Shown here in pieces: positions 1-5,278 of a DNA stretch of 5,278 bases. The notes under the pieces are model-generated. The model made no database searches. It was not told the DNA's origin and saw nothing but the letters and a program-made list of their open reading frames with translations. Origin of the DNA: Pseudomonadota bacterium. GTDB taxonomy: Bacteria > Desulfobacterota > Desulfobacteria > Desulfobacterales > Desulfosarcinaceae. Within the stretch, counting starts at the first letter, position 1; every line of letters begins with the position of its first letter. The stretch covers positions 1 to 5,278 of the forward strand of contig JAEYRZ010000122.1 of the NCBI GenBank assembly GCA_023435265.1. The letters are read 5' to 3'. The translations under genes and the position numbers were made by a program.

Positions 1-637
1 CAACGTGAGCGCGCTGTCCACCATGGTGGCGTTCATTTACACGCTCGGCATTTCACCGCCGAACACCTACACCGAAATGAAGGAGGAAGAGGTACGCCGG
101 CACTTTCAATCCGGCGCGGCGCTGTTCGAACGCAACTGGCCGTATGCATACCCGCTGCATCGGACCGCGGAATCACCGGTGCGGGACAAAATCGGCGTGG
201 CCCCGCTGCCGGCGCCCCAATCCGGCGATCGCGCCGCCACGCTGGGCGGCTGGCATGTCGGCGTCTCGGCTTTTTCGGACCGCCTCGAGAGCGCCCGGCG
301 CTTCGCCCGCTACCTGGTTTCAGGCCCGGTGCAGAAAAAACTGGTGCTGTCACTGGGCCTGCCCCCGAGCCGCCGTGAACTGTACGCGGATTCCGAGGTG
401 CTGAACGCGTATCCGCACTACCCGATCCTGGCCGAGGCGCTGCGCACGGCCCGCCTCAGGCCCATGGCGCCACATTACACATTGATTTCCGATATTCTGC
501 AGCGCCGGATCAGCGGCGCCCTGGCGCGCATCGAAACGCCGGCCGAGGCTCTGGCCGGGGCCCAGGCAGAAATCGATCGGTTGACGGCCAGGGCGGCTCC
601 GCCCGCTTTGGGAAAAATCGATGAGCCATGGCAATGA
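1..637 (+). CDS. Carbohydrate ABC transporter substrate-binding protein (trehalose/maltose type), C-terminal part
   Basis: Periplasmic solute-binding protein that captures a sugar and delivers it to the permease pair encoded next. The open frame runs in from the left edge (first full codon at position 2), so the signal peptide and N-terminal lobe lie outside. About 211 residues are visible, roughly half of a usual 400-430 residue CUT1 binding protein, and the GTG at position 5 is not the real start. Seen directly: NWPYAY (nt 134-151), a SPVRDKIGVAPLP stretch, LGGWHVGVS (nt 242-268), then FARYLVSGPVQKKL and a Pro/Arg-rich C-terminal lobe ending in a helix with EALAGAQAEIDRL. From family knowledge, NWPYAY and LGGW.xxVS are typical of trehalose/maltose/alpha-glucoside binding proteins (ThuE/TMBP-like, SBP family 1). 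The cargo is inferred from this resemblance and is not proven. The stop overlaps the next gene by 17 bases. Confidence in the family is high, in the exact sugar moderate to low. Confidence 0.93.
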   Translation, partial: NVSALSTMVAFIYTLGISPPNTYTEMKEEEVRRHFQSGAALFERNWPYAYPLHRTAESPVRDKIGVAPLPAPQSGDRAATLGGWHVGVSAFSDRLESARRFARYLVSGPVQKKLVLSLGLPPSRRELYADSEVLNAYPHYPILAEALRTARLRPMAPHYTLISDILQRRISGALARIETPAEALAGAQAEIDRLTARAAPPALGKIDEPWQ

Positions 638-1553
638 CATGGACGCGGGTGTCGGCGCACCGCCTCGCCGGCGCCGTCGAACCGACCCGACCGGCGACCG
701 GGCGCGGGGGCTCTGGTTCCTGGCGCCGATGTTCGGCTTCGTCATCCTCTTGATCCTGATCCCCGTGACCGGCACCCTGTTCAACAGCCTGTTCCGGGAC
801 CTCATCTACCTGCCGCCCCGGTTCGTCTTCGTGGATAATTTCAAAGCCCTCGCGGCCGACCCGGCGTTCTGGGGCGCGGTCCGCTTCAGCCTCCTGTTCG
901 TGCTGGTTTCGGTGCCCCTGCAGGTGCTGATCGGATTGGGCATGGCGCTGACGCTGAACGAACCGATGCCCCTGCGGGGCGTTGTGCGCGCCTGTGTCCT
1001 GGTGCCCTGGGCCATTCCGGCGGCGGTCGCCGGACGCCTGTTCCAGCTGGTCTACAACTACAGTTACGGCGCGGCCAACTACCTCCTGGGCCTGCTGCAC
1101 ATCACCCAGGAGCCGGTCAACTGGCTGGGCACGAGCCTCGGCGCCTTTGTCGCCGTTGTGGCCGCCGATACCTGGCAGACCACCCCGTTTGCGGCCATCA
1201 TCCTGCTGGCCGGCCTGTCGGCCATTCCCGAAGATCTGTACGCCCAGGCCCGGATCGACCAGGCCGGACTGGTGCGCCGCTTCCGCAGCATCACCCTGCC
1301 GCTTCTACGGCCGGTGCTGGTGGTCACCCTGCTGTTCCGCACCATCCAGGCGCTGCGGGTCTTCGACCTCGTGTTCGTCCTGACCGGGGGCGGACCCGGG
1401 GGAACCACCGAATCGCTCTCCATGCTGGCTTACCGCCACTTTGCGGCAGGCGACTTCGGCTACGGCTCGGCGGCCAGCGTCGTGCTCTTCTTCATTGCCC
1501 TGGCGGCATCCGTCTTCTGGGTGCGGGCCGGCCGCTTCCAGGAGGGCCGATGA
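621..1553 (+). CDS. Carbohydrate ABC transporter permease, MalF/UgpA-like
   Basis: Inner-membrane subunit of a CUT1 sugar importer (310 aa), expected to pair with the permease encoded next. A basic, Pro-rich N-terminus (PPRRRRR, residues 14-20) faces the cytoplasm. Six hydrophobic segments follow at about 32-54, 86-112, 121-142, 174-197, 230-255 and 281-301. The cytoplasmic EAA loop that docks on the ATPase is at about 204-231, read as EDLYAQARIDQAG followed by FRSITLPLLRP. Its usual Glu-Ala-Ala is replaced by Ala-Gln-Ala and the usual Asp-Gly by Asp-Gln, but the ITLPLL core is intact. The LTGGGPG motif at 254-260 is typical of MalF/UgpA-type permeases. It lacks the large periplasmic domain of enteric MalF, so it is closer to UgpA/ThuF-type proteins. 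The start at 621 is preceded by GGGAA at 610-614 with 6 nt spacing. A second ATG at 639 has no such site. The gene overlaps the binding-protein gene by 17 bases, which suggests coupling. Confidence 0.96.
   Translation: MSHGNDMDAGVGAPPRRRRRTDPTGDRARGLWFLAPMFGFVILLILIPVTGTLFNSLFRDLIYLPPRFVFVDNFKALAADPAFWGAVRFSLLFVLVSVPLQVLIGLGMALTLNEPMPLRGVVRACVLVPWAIPAAVAGRLFQLVYNYSYGAANYLLGLLHITQEPVNWLGTSLGAFVAVVAADTWQTTPFAAIILLAGLSAIPEDLYAQARIDQAGLVRRFRSITLPLLRPVLVVTLLFRTIQALRVFDLVFVLTGGGPGGTTESLSMLAYRHFAAGDFGYGSAASVVLFFIALAASVFWVRAGRFQEGR
1541..1546 (+). promoter_or_regulatory. Ribosome binding site of the second permease gene
   Basis: GGAGGG lies just before the ATG at 1550, inside the last codons of the upstream permease gene. 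It is the clearest Shine-Dalgarno site in the operon and supports the start chosen for the second permease. Confidence 0.75.
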
Positions 1554-2380
1554 GCGAGCGGACCGCCCGCAGACTGCTGCTTTCCGCCGGCGCCGGGACC
1601 ACGCTGCTCTTCTGCCTGGGGCCGTTTGCCTACCTGCTTGCGACCGGCCTGTCTTCGACTCCCGAATTCCTGAGGCCCGACCGCGCTTTCACTTTGACCC
1701 TTGCGCATTACAAGGCGGTGCTTTCCTCCGAATCGGTGCACTTCGTGCGCTATCTGGTCAACTCCGTCCTCGTCTCCGGCCTCAGCGCGCTGATTTCGGT
1801 CCTGATCGCCGCGCCGGGCGCCTATGCCCTGACGCGCCTCCCCGTGCCGGCCGCCCGGACGATAATGTTCGTCGTCCTGGGGATTTCGATGTTCCCGCCG
1901 ATCAGCGTGATCGGCTATCTTTTCAAACTGATGAGCGCTCTCGGGCTGGCGAATTCGTACCCGGCGCTGATCCTGCCCTATGCCGCCTGGAGCCTGCCGC
2001 TGTCGCTCTGGATCCTGGTCAGCTACTTCGAACAGGTCCCCCGGGACCTGGACCGCGCCGGACTTGTGGACGGCGCCTCGCGTCTCAGGATCCTCGCGCG
2101 CATCGTGCTGCCGGTGGCCGCACCGGGCGTGCTGGCCACCTACCTTCTGGCGTTCATCTACGCCTTCAACGAGTTCCTGATCGCCCTGATGCTGACCACC
2201 GATCGCAGCGCCCGCACCGTTCCGGTGGGGATCGCCCTTTTCGAGGGGCTCCACGGCCAGGTGGCGTGGGGCGAAATCATGGCCGCCGCCGCCGTGACCA
2301 CGCTGCCGGTAGTGGTGCTCACCCTTTTGTTTCAGCGGCGCATCATCCAGGGGCTCACAAGGGGCGCGGTCAAAACATGA
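1550..2380 (+). CDS. Carbohydrate ABC transporter permease, MalG/UgpE-like
   Basis: Second inner-membrane channel subunit of the CUT1 sugar importer (276 aa, the normal size for MalG/UgpE-like proteins). Six hydrophobic segments are visible at about 14-34, 68-94, 103-125, 136-160, 190-214 and 241-261. The EAA loop sits at about 161-193: EQVPRDLDRAGLVDGASRLR, then ILARIVLPVAAPG. Asp-Arg-Ala replaces the consensus Glu-Ala-Ala, while the downstream LVDGA and the LP/P pattern are preserved. The short C-terminus GLTRGAVKT is the family's typical tail. The start is set by the ATGA overlap with the upstream stop (1550-1553) and by GGAGGG at 1541-1546. The gene ends in another ATGA overlap with the ATPase gene, so the two permeases and the ATPase are probably made in fixed ratio from one transcript. 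The family assignment is secure. The substrate rests on the binding protein only. Confidence 0.96.
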   Translation: MSERTARRLLLSAGAGTTLLFCLGPFAYLLATGLSSTPEFLRPDRAFTLTLAHYKAVLSSESVHFVRYLVNSVLVSGLSALISVLIAAPGAYALTRLPVPAARTIMFVVLGISMFPPISVIGYLFKLMSALGLANSYPALILPYAAWSLPLSLWILVSYFEQVPRDLDRAGLVDGASRLRILARIVLPVAAPGVLATYLLAFIYAFNEFLIALMLTTDRSARTVPVGIALFEGLHGQVAWGEIMAAAAVTTLPVVVLTLLFQRRIIQGLTRGAVKT

Positions 2381-3483
2381 ATATACGTTACGAGAAGGTT
2401 TCCAAGCGGTTCGCCACGCCGCGCGGCGCGGCCGACGCCCTGCGGGCGCTGGACCTCGAAGTTCCGGACGGGTGCTTCTTCATATTCCTGGGACCCAGCG
2501 GGTGCGGCAAATCGACCCTGCTCAACCTGACCGCGGGCCTCGAGGCGCCCACTACCGGCCGGATCCTGTTCGGCGACCGCGTGGTGGCCGCGCCCGCCGA
2601 AAACGTGTTCGTCGGTCCGGCAGCGCGCAACGTCGCCATGGTGTTCCAGAGCTATGCCCTTTACCCGCACATGACCGTGTTCGACAACATCGCCTTCCCG
2701 CTGCGCAACGCCCGCCGCGCAGCACGCGACATCCGGCAGGCGGTCCTCCGCGTCGCGGCCATGCTGGATATCGAACACCTGACGACCCGCAAACCGGGCG
2801 AACTGTCCGGCGGCCAGCGCCAGCGGGTCGCCATCGCCCGGGCGCTGGTGCGCAATCCGGCCGTCTTCCTGATGGACGAACCACTGTCCAACCTGGACGC
2901 CCGACTGCGCACCGCCACGCGCGCCGAACTCAAGCGCCTTTCGGCAGAAACTGCTGTGACCACGCTGTACGTGACCCACGATCAGACCGAAGCCATGACC
3001 CTCGGCGACCGGGTGGCGCTGCTCAGGCAGGGCCGTCTGGTGCAGGTCGGCACGCCGGAAGAACTCTACCGGCACCCGGTCGATCCGTTCGCGGCCACCT
3101 TCATCGGCTCGCCGCCCATGAACCTGATCCCGGCCGATTTGCAGACCGGAGCCGACGGCCTGCACGCATTGCTGCCCGGCGCCAGGCTTGCGCTGCCCCC
3201 GGACCTGCAGCGGCAGGCCGAACGGCTGCAATCCGGCCGTATCCTGATCGGCATCCGGCCCGAGCACCTCAGGCCGGCTGAAAAAGGCCTGCTGACCGGA
3301 AGAATTGTCTACACGGAATATCTCGGCCGGGAAGTCATCCTGCGCATGGATGTTTCCGGCAGGCAGGTACTGGCGCTCACCGAGCGCCGCGATGTGAAGG
3401 CCGGTCAGACCGTCTCCTTGACCTTCGACCGCGGCGATCTGCATCTTTTTGCGGCACAGGCGGACGATGTCGACAACCTATAA
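2377..3483 (+). CDS. Sugar ABC transporter ATP-binding protein, MalK/UgpC-like
   Basis: Cytoplasmic ATPase (368 aa) that powers the importer as a homodimer. All nucleotide-binding motifs are present: Walker A GPSGCGKST at 39-47, Q-loop Gln at 91 (FQSYALYPHMTV), signature LSGGQRQR at 143-150, Walker B VFLMDE at 163-168, D-loop SNLD at 171-174 and switch His at 201 (YVTHDQTEAMT). From about residue 240 there is a C-terminal OB/TOBE regulatory region, with IGIRPEHLRP at 291-300, as in MalK/UgpC/MsmX. The ATG at 2377 lies in an ATGA overlap with the permease stop. The frame is open far upstream, but that part is out-of-frame permease sequence. AAGGGG at 2359-2364 is a distant, weak ribosome site, so translation probably relies on coupling. 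Walker A to the Q-loop is 52 residues, about six more than in E. coli MalK, with the extra residues around 72-83. It is the last gene of the operon. Confidence 0.97.
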   Translation: MNIRYEKVSKRFATPRGAADALRALDLEVPDGCFFIFLGPSGCGKSTLLNLTAGLEAPTTGRILFGDRVVAAPAENVFVGPAARNVAMVFQSYALYPHMTVFDNIAFPLRNARRAARDIRQAVLRVAAMLDIEHLTTRKPGELSGGQRQRVAIARALVRNPAVFLMDEPLSNLDARLRTATRAELKRLSAETAVTTLYVTHDQTEAMTLGDRVALLRQGRLVQVGTPEELYRHPVDPFAATFIGSPPMNLIPADLQTGADGLHALLPGARLALPPDLQRQAERLQSGRILIGIRPEHLRPAEKGLLTGRIVYTEYLGREVILRMDVSGRQVLALTERRDVKAGQTVSLTFDRGDLHLFAAQADDVDNL

Positions 3484-3513
3484 AGTAAAATTCTTCGCGC
3501 ATTTTGGAAAACA

Positions 3514-3540
3514 GCCCGGGCCGGCGGCAAAGCCCCGGGC
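3514..3540 (-). terminator. GC-rich hairpin between convergent genes, likely terminator of the lipoprotein gene
   Basis: GCCCGGG at 3514-3520 pairs with CCCGGGC at 3534-3540 (7 bp, all G-C) around a 13-nt loop. Read on the minus strand the hairpin is followed by TGTTTTCC, a partial T-run, and lies about 50 nt after the lipoprotein stop. On the plus strand the following bases (ATGCCCGCAAAAG) have no T-run, so it would be a poor intrinsic terminator for the transporter operon, although the stem could still slow polymerase. A 12-bp perfect palindrome (CGGGCATGCCCG, 3536-3547) overlaps the right arm and offers an alternative fold. Confidence 0.45.
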
Positions 3541-3592
3541 ATGCCCGCAAAAGATCGGAATTGAATCCGTAATCGGCAACTCTGTGTTTTAA

Positions 3593-4666
3593 CTACTGCC
3601 TAAATGAAATGGATACAGCATGGGAGCCAATCATATCATCCGCGGCAAGGTCGGTGCGGCTGGTACCGGCCCAGTAGCAGGCAATATCCTTTGTGCCGTC
3701 GTTGTAGTAACCGGCGGTGTAGATCGTGCCGCCTGACACGGTTATCGAGCGGACACGGGCATTATGCGCACCATCCCCTGTAAGGTCCGTGCGGGCGGCA
3801 TTGGTCCAGTAACAGGGGACATCCTTCGTGCCGTCGTTGTAGTACCCGGCGGTATAGACCGTGCCGTCTGACACTGCTATCGCGTATACACCTGCATTAC
3901 CCCCGCCCAGCGGTCCCTCCCCTGCAAGGTCGGTGCGAATGCCGCCTGCCCAGTAGCATGCAGTTTCTCTTGAGCCGTCTTTATAAAACCCACCGACATA
4001 GGCCGTGCCGCCCGATATGACGATTGAATGCGCACGGGCATTATCCGTGCCGCCTGGAAGGTCGATGCGGTCCGTATTGGTCCAGTAGCAGGGTATTTCC
4101 TTCGTGCCGTCGTAATAGTAACCGGCGGTATAGATCGTGCCGTCTGAAACGGCTATCGAAAATGCAACTCCATGCATGCCACCCCCAAGATCGGTGCGGG
4201 TGGTACCGACCCAGTAGCATGGGATCTTCGCTGTTCCGTCTTCATAGTTCCCGGCCGTATAAACCGTGCCGTCCGACACGGCTATTGCGTAAGCAACTGC
4301 GTCATGCACACCATCCCCGGCAAGATCGGTGCGCTCGGTGCCGGTCCAGTAGCAGGCGATGGTCTTGGTGCCGTCAGAGTACATCCCGGAGTTGTAGATC
4401 GTGCCACCGAACAGGGCCGTCGAGAATGCAAATGCCTCAATCGAATTGTTTGCCGGAAGATCGGTGCGTTCCGCATCCGCCCAGTAGCAGGGTATTCCCT
4501 GCAAGCCGTCCGTGTAGTACCCTGCAATCGTGAACGAAGGCGCCGCAAGAGAATCATCGTTACTCGATGAACCCCCGCCGCCGCCCCCGCCGCCGCAGCT
4601 GCAAAAGATCGCCATCATGAAGCAAAACACGAGTTTCGTAATTGAACAGGTGAGATTCCGTTTCAT
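3593..4666 (-). CDS. Predicted lipoprotein with seven Cys-Tyr-Trp repeats (HAF-like / beta-propeller-like), function unknown
   Basis: Exported repeat protein of 357 aa. The N-terminus MKRNLTCSITKLVFCFMMAI is a basic plus hydrophobic signal. IFCSC at 20-24 makes Cys24 the likely lipidated residue (Ser at -1), although Phe at -3 and Cys at -2 are not canonical. Gly25-32 and a Ser/Asn/Asp stretch form a flexible tether. Seven units follow at residues 44-88, 89-133, 134-176, 177-220, 221-268, 269-313 and 314-357. The consensus is T(I/V)YTAGYYxDGTKxIPCYW, then an RTDL stretch, then a variable Gly/Asp-rich loop and xSIAVSDG. The CYW cysteines are 60, 105, 150, 193, 237, 285 and 330. The pattern resembles HAF-type extracellular repeats, and seven beta-rich units would suit a seven-bladed propeller (inference). 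No catalytic motif is seen. The start at 4666 is supported by AAGGCGG six bases upstream. It appears to be a single-gene unit, convergent with the transporter operon and less GC-rich than it. The role could be ligand or surface binding, but this is unknown. Confidence 0.88.
   Translation of the reverse strand: MKRNLTCSITKLVFCFMMAIFCSCGGGGGGGGSSSNDDSLAAPSFTIAGYYTDGLQGIPCYWADAERTDLPANNSIEAFAFSTALFGGTIYNSGMYSDGTKTIACYWTGTERTDLAGDGVHDAVAYAIAVSDGTVYTAGNYEDGTAKIPCYWVGTTRTDLGGGMHGVAFSIAVSDGTIYTAGYYYDGTKEIPCYWTNTDRIDLPGGTDNARAHSIVISGGTAYVGGFYKDGSRETACYWAGGIRTDLAGEGPLGGGNAGVYAIAVSDGTVYTAGYYNDGTKDVPCYWTNAARTDLTGDGAHNARVRSITVSGGTIYTAGYYNDGTKDIACYWAGTSRTDLAADDMIGSHAVSISFRQ
3596..4537 (-). repeat. Seven tandem coding repeats of 129-144 bp
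   Basis: The + strand anchor CCAGTA (Tyr-Trp codons) occurs at 3671, 3806, 3950, 4082, 4211, 4346 and 4481. Spacings are 135, 144, 132, 129, 135 and 135 bases, all multiples of three, so the frame is kept. Similarity is visible at DNA level as well: variants of GTGCCGTCTGACACGGCTAT recur near 3720, 3866, 4138 and 4267, and GGTCGGTGCG or close forms precede each anchor. The length changes all fall in the loop after RTDL. This array makes up nearly the whole mature protein. Confidence 0.9.
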
Positions 4667-4672
4667 TTTTAG

Positions 4673-4679
4673 CCGCCTT
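4673..4679 (-). promoter_or_regulatory. Ribosome binding site of the repeat lipoprotein gene
   Basis: On the minus strand AAGGCGG, one mismatch from AAGGAGG, lies six bases before the ATG at 4666. It supports that start, which also gives a complete signal peptide. Confidence 0.6.
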
Positions 4680-4688
4680 GGGAATTTA

Positions 4689-4718
4689 AGTATTGAGGAG
4701 AATTTCCGCTGATCTGAA
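4689..4718 (-). promoter_or_regulatory. Weak candidate promoter of the repeat lipoprotein gene
   Basis: On the minus strand TTCAGA (4713-4718) and AATACT (4689-4694) are separated by 18 bases. Each matches four of six positions of the sigma-70 -35 and -10 consensus. Placement 22 bases before the start codon is plausible, but such matches arise easily by chance in this AT-richer stretch. Confidence 0.2.
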
Positions 4719-4749
4719 ATCGTATTCGAGCCTATATCAGGCGATGGGC

Positions 4750-4771
4750 AAAGGCCTAAACGAGGCCTTTT
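4750..4771. terminator. Perfect 8-bp hairpin with T4 tail upstream of the lipoprotein gene
   Basis: AAAGGCCT (4750-4757) pairs perfectly with AGGCCTTT (4763-4770) around the 5-nt loop AAACG. On the plus strand it ends in TTTTG. On the minus strand the tail is TTTGCCC. It looks like an intrinsic terminator with a short T-run that could work weakly in either direction. No gene on either side obviously needs it. It may isolate the lipoprotein promoter from minus-strand read-through from the tRNA side, or stop antisense transcripts. Confidence 0.4.
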
Positions 4772-5171
4772 GAAGGAAATTTGAGTGGATGATCCAAGCT
4801 CATGGCCAACCGCATTATCAGGATGGTGGATGATGGATCCTGGATCTTGATCGAGTGGGGAATGGTGCTGTTTAGAATACTTCGATTTGGACAGTCAATG
4901 CTTTAATGCCGCCGGACGCGTAGACGCGGTGTTTCAAATTCGGCCTGGCGACAATCAGGTGCGCTTGAACACACCTTTATCATTATCGCCCACCCGGGAT
5001 CTTGGGGAAACCGAGAGGCCTCACATCCAGAAAGTCTAACCCTTCACTGGCGTGAACGTAGCGCAGTGGGGTTCCTGTCCGAGTGAAGGGCATGGTTGTG
5101 TGCAGATGAACTAATACTCACATATTCTGCATAAATCCGAAAACCTGACAACCTTCGGAGTCGTGCGTCAC
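4772..5171. other. Intergenic stretch of about 400 bp without a convincing gene; several inverted repeats
   Basis: No frame here looks like a recognisable protein. A 34-codon ATG frame at 4802-4906 and a 14-codon one at 4789-4833 overlap each other. A 62-codon open stretch without ATG spans 4851-5036. A GGAT-rich run lies at 4821-4846, and GACGCG is directly repeated at 4915-4920 and 4923-4928. Three inverted repeats follow in a row: CCCTTCACT/AGTGAAGGG (5040-5048 with 5082-5090), TGCAGA/TCTGCA (5101-5106 with 5126-5131, extendable by a G-T and a T-A pair) and CCGAA/TTCGG (5137-5141 with 5154-5158). Base composition is near half GC (28 of 60 at 4861-4920). It could be decayed sequence or a structured non-coding transcript. 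I cannot tell which. Confidence 0.6.
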
Positions 5172-5214
5172 AAAAAAAAGGGCTGCAGACCCGGTCCGCC
5201 ACCCCTTGATTTTT
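5172..5214. terminator. Probable bidirectional intrinsic terminator after the tRNA-Pro gene
   Basis: AAGGG at 5178-5182 pairs with CCCTT at 5203-5207, and the stem may extend past a mismatch. An inner GACC/GGTC pairing is possible within the loop (5188-5196). The minus-strand read ends in eight T (A8 at 5172-5179), directly after the tRNA in its own direction, so this would terminate the tRNA transcript. The plus-strand read ends in GATTTTTT (5208-5215), overlapping the tRNA CCA end by one base, so it could also stop a plus-strand transcript from the 4772-5171 region. Confidence 0.65.
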
Positions 5215-5278
5215 TGGTCGGGACAGCAGGATTTGACCCTGCGACCCCAGCGTCCCGAACGCTGTGCTCTACCAGACT
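5215..5278 (-). tRNA. tRNA-Pro (anticodon CGG), 5' end beyond the window
   Basis: The minus-strand read begins at about tRNA position 14 and gives a D-loop with GG and A21, then the 3' D-stem GAGC. The anticodon stem CAGCG/CGCTG is perfect, with loop TTCGGGA (anticodon CGG, G37 as in proline tRNAs). The variable loop is GGGTC, the T-stem GCAGG/CCTGC, and the acceptor 3' strand TGTCCCG is followed by A73 and an encoded CCA (5215-5217). G72 fits the C1-G72 pair of bacterial tRNA-Pro, so the missing 5' strand should read CGGGACA. The T-loop reads GTCAAAT: position 54, nearly always T, is G here. All other tertiary positions visible (G18, G19, T55, C56, G15-C48) look normal. It decodes CCG codons. 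Confidence 0.9.

Noticed and set aside
1441..2376. Upstream in-frame extension of the ATPase reading frame
   Set aside because: It overlaps both permease genes out of frame and gives an Arg/Pro-rich nonsense translation. The ATPase fold begins at the ATG at 2377, which sits in an ATGA overlap.
510..3444. Long open frames on the minus strand opposite the transporter genes (for example 2332-3444 and 1460-2254)
   Set aside because: They lie antisense to strongly conserved ABC genes, have low-complexity Arg/Gly/Gln-rich translations and follow from the high GC content.
3596..4537. CRISPR array
   Set aside because: The regular spacing of about 135 bases is a coding repeat within one open frame. 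Unit size and similarity throughout the unit do not fit short repeats with unique spacers.
4024..4570. Plus-strand open frames opposite the repeat lipoprotein
   Set aside because: They are antisense to the repeats, and their own repetitiveness only mirrors the lipoprotein repeat unit.
4851..5036. 62-codon open stretch on the plus strand ending at TAA 5037
   Set aside because: It has no ATG start, its only GTG (4929) lacks a ribosome site, and the translation resembles no family I know. It might be a decayed gene end, but this cannot be supported.
5215..5278. Attachment site of an integrated element at the tRNA 3' end
   Set aside because: No second copy of the tRNA 3' sequence and no integrase gene are visible in this window.

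Overview
The window looks like a piece of a GC-rich Gram-negative bacterial chromosome. A desulfobacterial or other deltaproteobacterial-type host is my best guess, based on the GC-rich transport operon, the poly-Gly-linked lipoprotein style and a tRNA gene with an encoded CCA. Nothing here fixes the taxon.

Positions 1-3483 (+ strand) carry the end of a carbohydrate ABC transporter operon of the CUT1 type. In order these are the C-terminal half of a periplasmic sugar-binding protein, two six-helix permeases (MalF-like, then MalG-like) and a MalK/UgpC-like ATPase. The genes overlap by 17, 4 and 4 bases, which points to translational coupling. The binding-protein motifs most resemble trehalose/maltose-type binding proteins, so an alpha-glucoside is the likely cargo. 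Together the four genes would form a complete importer: binding protein, heterodimeric channel and homodimeric ATPase.

Positions 3484-3592 are a short convergent gap with a GC-rich hairpin that fits best as the terminator of the gene on the other strand. Positions 3593-4666 (- strand) encode a 357-residue predicted lipoprotein. It has a Gly8 linker after its lipobox and then seven tandem repeats of 43-48 residues, each with a Cys-Tyr-Trp core. The repeats resemble HAF-type or beta-propeller repeats, and the function is unknown. This is the most interesting gene in the window.

Positions 4667-5214 hold no convincing gene. They contain a ribosome binding site and weak promoter for the lipoprotein, a strong hairpin at 4750-4771, three more inverted repeats at 5040-5158, and a hairpin at 5172-5214 that has a T-run on both strands. 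At the right edge, 5215-5278 (- strand) is a tRNA-Pro(CGG) gene cut off by the window end, with an unusual G at position 54. The lipoprotein gene and this right-hand region are clearly less GC-rich than the transporter operon.
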